Below, piece by piece: positions 6,526 through 10,401 of a stretch of 10,401 bases of DNA. Position 1 is the first letter of the stretch, and each line of letters begins with the position of its first letter. Source of the stretch: Nitrososphaerota archaeon. Lineage in GTDB: Archaea > Iainarchaeota > Iainarchaeia > Iainarchaeales > VGJJ01. A program made the translations under genes and the position numbers. Below the pieces are notes generated by a model. That model had not been told where the DNA came from. It saw nothing but the letters and a program-made list of their open reading frames with translations, and made no database searches. The DNA lies in NCBI GenBank assembly GCA_020053155.1, contig JAGVNS010000134.1, forward strand, positions 1-10,401, in the 5' to 3' direction.

Positions 6526-6533
6526 ATATATAT
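6526..6533. promoter_or_regulatory. Shared symmetrical TATA box of divergent hydrogenase and EamA genes
   Basis: The perfect palindrome ATATATAT is centred at 6529.5, 26.5 bp before the EamA ATG (6556) and 25.5 bp before the small-subunit ATG (6504). Both distances equal the normal archaeal TATA-to-transcription-start spacing. The whole divergent region is only 51 bp. One TATA box may therefore serve both directions, with flanking BRE bases (AATGA on the left, GGCTT on the right) setting their relative strength. Both transcripts would be leaderless or nearly so. Confidence 0.65.
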
Positions 6534-6555
6534 GGCTTGACTTCTTTGTGAAGGT

Positions 6556-7476
6556 ATGTCGGAACGAAACGCCCTCATCCTGGTTTTCAGCACGGCCCTC
6601 ATCAGCGGCTTCTCGGTTTTTCTCAACAAGTATGCGCTCGCGACCATCGAACCCTCCTTATTCACTTTTCTCAAGAATGGAGTGGTGGGCATTCTCTTCT
6701 TTGGAGTCCTCCTCTTCTTGCGTGAATGGAGCGCGTTGCGTTCCCTCTCCCCCCAAAAGTGGGCTCAACTCGTATTAATTGGATTGGTGGGTGGGGCCAT
6801 TCCATTCGTGTTGTTTTTCCAGGGACTCTCGCTCGCTTCGGCAGCATCGGGGGCGTTTGTACATAAAACGCTGTTCCTATTTGCTTCCATCCTTGCGGTT
6901 TTGCTCCTGCGGGAAAAAATGAATCACCAAATGATGGGGGCTGCCATCCTTTTGTTGGTTGGAAATTTTTTTCTCCTGAAGATACAGTCCTTTCCTTTTG
7001 GGTATGGGGAGCTCCTCATTCTCATCGCCACCCTTTTTTGGGCCGTGGAGACGGTGATATCCAAGCATGCGCTTAGGGAGTTGTCTGGAACAGTCGTGGG
7101 GGCGGCGCGCATGACATTTGGGGCGGGGTTCATTCTCCTCTACCTTTTCTTTACGGGGGGATTATCGGGAGTGTTTTCCCTTTCCCCCAATGCCTGGCTC
7201 TGGGTCGCGTTCACATCAGGAATGCTCTTCCTCTACGTGTACACGTACTACAATGGGCTGAAACACATTCCCGTGTCCGTGGCCACGAGCATTCTGCTGT
7301 TGGGTTCCCCCGTCACGACCCTCCTCTCTGTAGTGGTGTCGGAGACCCCTATCACCGAGATTCAGGTCGCGGGAATGATCGTGATAATGGTAGGAGTGTG
7401 GCTCGCCCTGCGCGCGAATGCATTTCTCATTCCCTTCATCGCAGGCGCTCAATCGCATATCCGTAATGGATGGTGA
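6556..7476 (+). CDS. EamA/DMT-family permease
   Basis: The 306-residue protein has about ten hydrophobic segments arranged as two EamA repeats. The first covers roughly residues 5-140 and includes the family-typical FFQGLSLASAASGAFVHKTLFLFASILA... region. The second covers roughly 150-290 and includes LFWAVETVISKHAL and LYVYTYYNGLKHIPVSVATSI. EamA proteins of the drug/metabolite transporter superfamily export or import metabolites, amino acids or sugars; the substrate cannot be told from sequence. The gene is wedged between the hydrogenase operon, with which it shares a promoter region, and the hyp operon, whose last gene it overlaps by 41 bp at the 3' ends. Whether it serves hydrogenase function is unproven. 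No Shine-Dalgarno at a usual distance is seen (GAAGGT is too close to ATG), which agrees with leaderless translation. Confidence 0.92.
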   Translation: MSERNALILVFSTALISGFSVFLNKYALATIEPSLFTFLKNGVVGILFFGVLLFLREWSALRSLSPQKWAQLVLIGLVGGAIPFVLFFQGLSLASAASGAFVHKTLFLFASILAVLLLREKMNHQMMGAAILLLVGNFFLLKIQSFPFGYGELLILIATLFWAVETVISKHALRELSGTVVGAARMTFGAGFILLYLFFTGGLSGVFSLSPNAWLWVAFTSGMLFLYVYTYYNGLKHIPVSVATSILLLGSPVTTLLSVVVSETPITEIQVAGMIVIMVGVWLALRANAFLIPFIAGAQSHIRNGW

Positions 7477-7909
7477 CCTTTTCCCCCACCTTGGGGGAAG
7501 GAATCATGGTTCCCATCACGGGGCGGGTCTTCTTCCCGTATTTCACGACCAATACATCCCCCCTAATGGATTGAATTTTTGACTCGTGGACCATACACAA
7601 TTCCTTCAAGGAGTCGGGGGCTCGGGCATAGGTCTCCATTCCCTCCAAAATGATTTCATTGTGGCGGGTGACAAAATAGGCGCGGATCACGTCATAATCC
7701 CATTTGTCTTTCCCCATTTCCATGGCCAATACCTGGATGCGTCGGAAGGCGCGGAAAAAAATCTTTTCCAAAAATGGGCGGGGAAGGATCTTTTCATGGA
7801 GCGCGGCATCCTCGAGCTTGAATAATTCTCCCTTCGTGATCTCTCCCCTTTCACGCAGGATGAATGCGCAGGGGAATGCGTACTTGACGAAAAGAATTTC
7901 AGGCCCCAC
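7436..7909 (-). CDS. Unknown N-terminal domain fused to a HypC-like domain
   Basis: The 157-residue product starts at a GTG (7909), supported by GGTGAGG five bases upstream within the end of hypC; the two genes overlap by 11 bp. Residues about 104-157 read like a HypC barrel: LCMVHESKIQSI (Cys105 at the position of the HypC Cys2), DVLVVKYGKKTRPVM, then VGEKVTIHYGYAIERL, matching HypC's VGxxVLVHxGFAI. The conserved proline after the cysteine is replaced by Glu109. Residues 1-103 form a mostly helical domain (KYAFPCAFILRERGEI, Cys14; DYDVIRAYFVTRHNEI) that I do not recognise. HypC shuttles the Fe(CN)2CO unit with HypD and docks on the hydrogenase large subunit, so this may be a second, specialised chaperone. 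Fusion and homology were judged by eye; the position in the hyp operon supports a hydrogenase-maturation role. Confidence 0.75.
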   Translation of the reverse strand: MGPEILFVKYAFPCAFILRERGEITKGELFKLEDAALHEKILPRPFLEKIFFRAFRRIQVLAMEMGKDKWDYDVIRAYFVTRHNEIILEGMETYARAPDSLKELCMVHESKIQSIRGDVLVVKYGKKTRPVMGTMIPSPKVGEKVTIHYGYAIERLR

Positions 7910-8108
7910 TTTGCCTCACCACGTCCAACCAGCCTTTAACCTGTTCTACTGGGACTTTTTCGATGACTATTTTTCCTTGCACAATCACGAAATCCCCTGG
8001 TTTAAAGTCTCCTACGATTATTTTCGCCTGACGTTTTTCACTTCCATAATCGATGGTAGCAATGTCTTTCTCGATATGAATTATTTTTCCAGGGATGGCC
8101 AAGCACAT
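7899..8108 (-). CDS. hypC: Hydrogenase maturation chaperone HypC
   Basis: The frame extends upstream to a TTG at 8150, but the family always starts MCLAIPG with Cys2 as the functional residue, and an ATG giving exactly that is at 8108. The protein is then 69 residues, normal for archaeal HypC. It has MCLAIPGKI (1-9), ATIDYGSEKRQAKI and the GDFVIVQGKIVIEKV barrel strand that replaces the usual VLVHxGFAI. HypC forms a complex with HypD during assembly of the Fe(CN)2CO group and delivers it to the pre-large subunit. The gene lies 4 bp after hypA and overlaps the following HypC-like fusion gene by 11 bp, all three likely co-transcribed. Confidence 0.93.
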   Translation of the reverse strand: MCLAIPGKIIHIEKDIATIDYGSEKRQAKIIVGDFKPGDFVIVQGKIVIEKVPVEQVKGWLDVVRQSGA

Positions 8109-8112
8109 ACTA

Positions 8113-8427
8113 TTATTCAACTCCAATGATTTTGATTTCCCCGCCTTCAATCACCCGTGGTTTTCCTTTGCACACCGGGCAGCGAAACAAGATGAAATCG
8201 TGCCCCTCTTCCAAAATCTCTGGAACTCCTTTGTATTTGCATGCACACTTCACCCTTGCTTTTTTGAAGCGGGTTTCCACTTCCCAATCAACCCTTCCCG
8301 CGAGATGCTCTTTGAGGTGCAGCGGCGTAATCGTGGAAAGCTCCCCCACTTCGACGATTATTTTTTTCGTGGCCCCCGCAAGCGTGGCGGCATCAACGAC
8401 TTGCGAAATAATTCGTTGTTCGTGCAT
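8113..8427 (-). CDS. hypA: Hydrogenase nickel insertion protein HypA
   Basis: The 104-residue protein begins MHEQ, giving the N-terminal Met1-His2-Glu3 nickel site of HypA, and has the family VGELSTITPLHLKEHL segment (27-42). The zinc domain shows Cys61 and Cys63 (KCACK) and Cys83 and Cys86 (CPVCKG). The first knuckle is CxC rather than the usual CxxC. HypA brings nickel to the large subunit, normally with the GTPase HypB, which is not in this window. GGTG five bases before the ATG supports the start. It is the first gene of hypA-hypC-hypC-like. Upstream bases (about 8457-8467, ACATTTTTGAA on the minus strand) are only weakly TATA-like. Confidence 0.92.
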   Translation of the reverse strand: MHEQRIISQVVDAATLAGATKKIIVEVGELSTITPLHLKEHLAGRVDWEVETRFKKARVKCACKYKGVPEILEEGHDFILFRCPVCKGKPRVIEGGEIKIIGVE

Positions 8428-8570
8428 TCAACACCACTAGAATACTGCGTCTCTCATTCAAAAATGTTCCGTTTTTTCCATTCCTTTTTTTGGGATGAAA
8501 ATAACCTAAAACGGGACAAAGTGGCATGGTGCATCCTAAAGACCGATTCGAGGGTGCGTGATAGGAGACC

Positions 8571-8606
8571 TTTATATTTTCCAATACGTTTGGCGCATAT
8601 GGTGAT
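8571..8606 (+). promoter_or_regulatory. TATA box and Shine-Dalgarno of the membrane redox operon
   Basis: TTTATATT at 8571-8578 is the best match to the archaeal TATA consensus in the window. Its centre is about 35 bp before ATG 8610, so a leader of roughly 9 bases is expected, holding GGTGAT (8601-8606) as a short ribosome binding site. Confidence 0.65.
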
Positions 8607-8609
8607 GCG

Positions 8610-9086
8610 ATGACCGACCCCCTGATTGGAGTGCATGCGTTTTTGGGCGAGATGGCCGTGTTCGCTTTTTTTTGGATTTTCGTGGAATTGTTCAACCCTG
8701 GGAAAAAAACGGTTTCCAGGATGAAACTCCTTTCAGGCATAGGAATGGCGCTTCTCCTATTGAGTTGGGTGGCGGGGGGATACTACTATGTCACCGTCTA
8801 TGGGTCTGAGGTCAAGCCCCTCATCAAAGCCGGCCCTCAAGCGTGGGCGCACAGCGTGTTCATGGAAACCAAAGAACACGTTTTTCTTTTTCTCCCCTTC
8901 TTGGGATTGATGGTCTTCCTTCTCATTCACTCTGCGGGGGATGCACTTCTGCGCGACCGCCGGTTGCGGCAGTCCATCCAACTGCTTTCACTCCTCATCG
9001 TGCTCATGGGTCTTGCCATGGCGGGAATGGGGTACTTGATTTCCACCGGAGCACGGAACGCGCTGGAGGCGGGAGTTAAAATATGA
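8610..9086 (+). CDS. Four-helix membrane protein, possibly heme-binding
   Basis: I do not recognise the family with certainty. The 158-residue protein has four hydrophobic segments at about 6-27, 41-62, 91-109 and 121-144, with little else. Histidines sit within or next to helices: His9 (GVHAFLGE), His82 and His90 (WAHSVFMETKEHVF) and His108 (LLIHSAGD). That layout resembles small four-helix b-type heme or quinone-linked membrane proteins (DUF2231/CopD-like), but this is inference. It opens a plus-strand run with three further membrane genes; its stop overlaps the next start in ATGA. The context with DoxX and VKOR proteins suggests membrane electron transfer. Confidence 0.8.
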   Translation: MTDPLIGVHAFLGEMAVFAFFWIFVELFNPGKKTVSRMKLLSGIGMALLLLSWVAGGYYYVTVYGSEVKPLIKAGPQAWAHSVFMETKEHVFLFLPFLGLMVFLLIHSAGDALLRDRRLRQSIQLLSLLIVLMGLAMAGMGYLISTGARNALEAGVKI

Positions 9087-9394
9087 ATCCAAACCGATTA
9101 AGGGCTGCAGGGAATGGAACAATCGCCGCATTCGTATTCATCGTGCTCTCCACCCTTTACGCTGAATTAAATGCCCCCTTCAAGGGTTTACTGGCCACCA
9201 CTTTCGGCCATCACTGGGTGGGAAAAGGGATTCTATCCATTGTGGTGTTTGCCCTGGTCTATTATTATTTTTCCGCACACTCCTCTTCAAGCGGGAAGTT
9301 TGATTCATGGAAAGCGGCTCGAAATGTGGGATGGGGCGCCGTGCTTGGGGGAATAATCATATTTCTTTTCTACCTCTGGGAGTTTTTCAAATAA
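9083..9394 (+). CDS. Small three-helix membrane protein
   Basis: The product has 103 residues with hydrophobic segments at about 14-30, 47-64 and 83-102, separated by a short loop with His42-His43 (FGHHWVGKG) and a Ser-rich polar linker (HSSSSGKFDSWK). No family is recognised. The ATG overlaps the stop of the upstream gene by 4 bp, so the two are probably translationally coupled and may form one complex. A role in membrane redox is inferred only from neighbours. Confidence 0.78.
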   Translation: MNPNRLRAAGNGTIAAFVFIVLSTLYAELNAPFKGLLATTFGHHWVGKGILSIVVFALVYYYFSAHSSSSGKFDSWKAARNVGWGAVLGGIIIFLFYLWEFFK

Positions 9395-9425
9395 AAGGAA
9401 ACCAAAAAAGAAGAGTGAAACGGTT

Positions 9426-9911
9426 ATGAACAGGGAACAGTACGCCTGGGGATTGGTTCGGATTGCACTTGGATTCACTTTCTTTTGGGCATTCATTGAC
9501 AAACTATTCGGATTCGGTTTCGCCACGACCCCCGCCAAATCCTGGCTGGCCGGCGCCTCTCCCACCATCGGATTTTTGACGCATGCCACCAAGGGGCCGT
9601 TTGCATCCGTATTTCAAGGCCTTGCCGGCCAGGGGTGGGTGGATGCATTGTTCATGGCAGGATTGCTCCTCATCGGAGTTGCATTGCTGGCGGGAATCGC
9701 CATGCGCCTCGCCGCCCATTCGGGAATGCTGCTCCTCGCCCTCATGTATTTGGCCGCGATTCCTCCCATCAACAATCCCATTTTGGATGAACACATCATT
9801 TACATTCTCATCCTGTTTGCGTTCACTCAAATGAAAGTGGGGTACTGGATGGGGTTAGGAAAATGGTGGGACTCCCAATCCATCGTGAAGAAAAATCATT
9901 TTTTGGAATAG
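9426..9911 (+). CDS. DoxX-family membrane protein
   Basis: The 161-residue protein has about four membrane helices, with the DoxX-like first segment GLVRIALGFTFFWAFIDKLFGFG (9-31), a central pair rich in Gly/Leu/Ala (VDALFMAGLLLIGVALLAGIAMRLAA) and DEHIIYILILFAF (120-132). DoxX/DoxD proteins include the DoxD subunit of archaeal thiosulfate:quinone oxidoreductase and many uncharacterised redox-related membrane proteins. The start ATG is 31 bp after the preceding gene, with only loosely purine-rich bases (AAGAAGAGTGAAA) upstream. Placement before a VKOR-type protein fits a thiol or sulfur redox role, but the substrate is not known. Confidence 0.82.
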   Translation: MNREQYAWGLVRIALGFTFFWAFIDKLFGFGFATTPAKSWLAGASPTIGFLTHATKGPFASVFQGLAGQGWVDALFMAGLLLIGVALLAGIAMRLAAHSGMLLLALMYLAAIPPINNPILDEHIIYILILFAFTQMKVGYWMGLGKWWDSQSIVKKNHFLE

Positions 9912-9950
9912 GTTTTAGCGTTCATTCAGGCTTTCGGCGATGACGCCATC

Positions 9951-9958
9951 TTTAAAAA
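9951..9958 (+). promoter_or_regulatory. TATA-like box of the VKOR gene
   Basis: TTTAAAAA is centred 25.5 bp before ATG 9980, in the 68-bp gap after the DoxX gene. This points to a separate, leaderless transcript for the VKOR gene besides any readthrough from upstream. Confidence 0.5.
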
Positions 9959-9979
9959 GGGGCGAAATCTTCTGAGTGC

Positions 9980-10401
9980 ATGACCTTGATTAATGCTAAG
10001 TGGCTCGTTCCCAGCTTGTTGTCTATTGGGGGAATGGGAATTGATTTCATCCTTTTTTTCAACAAGATTTCCGAAACGTCCACCGCCTGCCCATTGGGGG
10101 GAAGCTGTGATTTCGTGAACAACAGCGTGTACTCGGAGATGTTAGGGATTCCCGTATCCCTTTTCGGAATCCTTTCCTTTGCCTTGTTTTTGGTTATTTG
10201 TCTTTTGGCCTGGCACAAGAAAATAGACGAGAGAACGGCATGGAAGACGATAGCAGCCGTGAGCGGCCTGGGTCTGCTGGGAGCGCTCTACTTCGTCTTC
10301 CTGATGGTCTTTGTCTTGGACGCCATTTGCACATGGTGCATTTTCTCCCACCTCATTTTGCTGACCATTTTCATCTGGTCGTTTACCCACTATCAAAAGC
10401 C
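9980..10401 (+). CDS. VKOR-family (vitamin K epoxide reductase-like) membrane thiol oxidoreductase, cut by right edge
   Basis: I translated this frame directly; it opens at ATG 9980 and stays open for 140 codons to the window edge. It has the four VKOR cysteines: the loop pair in ACPLGGSCDFVNNSVYSEMLG (Cys37, Cys43, with conserved Ser49) and the active-site pair CTWC (Cys117, Cys120), plus the GIPVSLFG helix start (57-63). Hydrophobic helices are at about 8-28, 57-77, 91-112 and 118-136. Prokaryotic VKORs reoxidise a thioredoxin-like partner and pass electrons to quinone, driving disulfide formation outside the membrane; many are fused at the C-terminus to a thioredoxin domain, which would lie beyond the edge here. 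A TATA-like box 25 bp upstream suggests a leaderless start. Identification is strong. Confidence 0.92.
   Translation, partial: MTLINAKWLVPSLLSIGGMGIDFILFFNKISETSTACPLGGSCDFVNNSVYSEMLGIPVSLFGILSFALFLVICLLAWHKKIDERTAWKTIAAVSGLGLLGALYFVFLMVFVLDAICTWCIFSHLILLTIFIWSFTHYQK

Noticed and set aside
8095..8613. Plus-strand open frame of 172 codons
   Set aside because: It is antisense to hypA and part of hypC, and runs through the promoter of the membrane operon; the product looks like a random reverse translation.
8393..8740. Minus-strand open frame of 115 codons overlapping the hypA start and the next operon
   Set aside because: It crosses the divergent intergenic region and the first codons of the 8610 gene, where the TATA box and Shine-Dalgarno support the plus strand.

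Overview
The window looks archaeal. Most transcription units are preceded by an A/T-rich TATA-like box. In several (starts at 746, 2754, 6504, 6556 and 9980) the box centre lies about 24-27 bp before the start codon, as in archaeal leaderless genes. Others (1745, 4179, 8610) have a longer spacing and a GGGGAG/GGTGA-type Shine-Dalgarno sequence. Genes are small, tightly packed and often overlapping. The small archaeal-type proteome suggests a DPANN-like lineage or another poorly characterised archaeon, but I cannot place it from sequence alone.

Left part (1-1640), visibly more A/T-rich than the rest: a minus-strand AAA ATPase of the AAA_14/DUF4143 type that runs off the left edge, an upstream control region with two tandem palindromes, a strong hairpin, and a minus-strand P-loop kinase-like gene. 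This reads like an accessory segment. From 1745 come a ribose-phosphate pyrophosphokinase (prs) and an SLC13/DASS anion transporter, both on the plus strand.

The centre (4179-8427) is a compact [NiFe]-hydrogenase locus. A ferredoxin with a CxxAxxC...CP motif overlaps a hydrogenase maturation protease gene on the plus strand. These converge on a two-gene minus-strand operon for the hydrogenase small and large subunits. The large subunit has both CxxC nickel motifs and a 7-residue C-terminal tail for the protease to remove. The small subunit has tandem cysteines like the NuoB subunit of complex I instead of the usual CxxC. A symmetrical ATATATAT box separates it from a divergent EamA/DMT permease. 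The permease converges on a minus-strand hypA-hypC operon whose third gene appears to be a second HypC-like domain fused to an unknown N-terminal domain. HypB, HypD, HypE, HypF and any diaphorase or membrane partners are not in the window.

The right part (8610-10401) is a plus-strand set of small membrane proteins: a four-helix His-containing protein, a three-helix protein, a DoxX-family protein and a VKOR-family thiol oxidoreductase cut by the right edge. The likely theme is membrane redox or disulfide chemistry. Together with the hydrogenase, ferredoxin and dicarboxylate-type transporter, the window suggests an anaerobic or facultative archaeon handling low-potential electrons. The longest gene-free stretch is 747-1026 (280 bp), which holds the TATA box, palindromes and hairpin listed below. 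I see no tRNA, rRNA, CRISPR array or insertion sequence.
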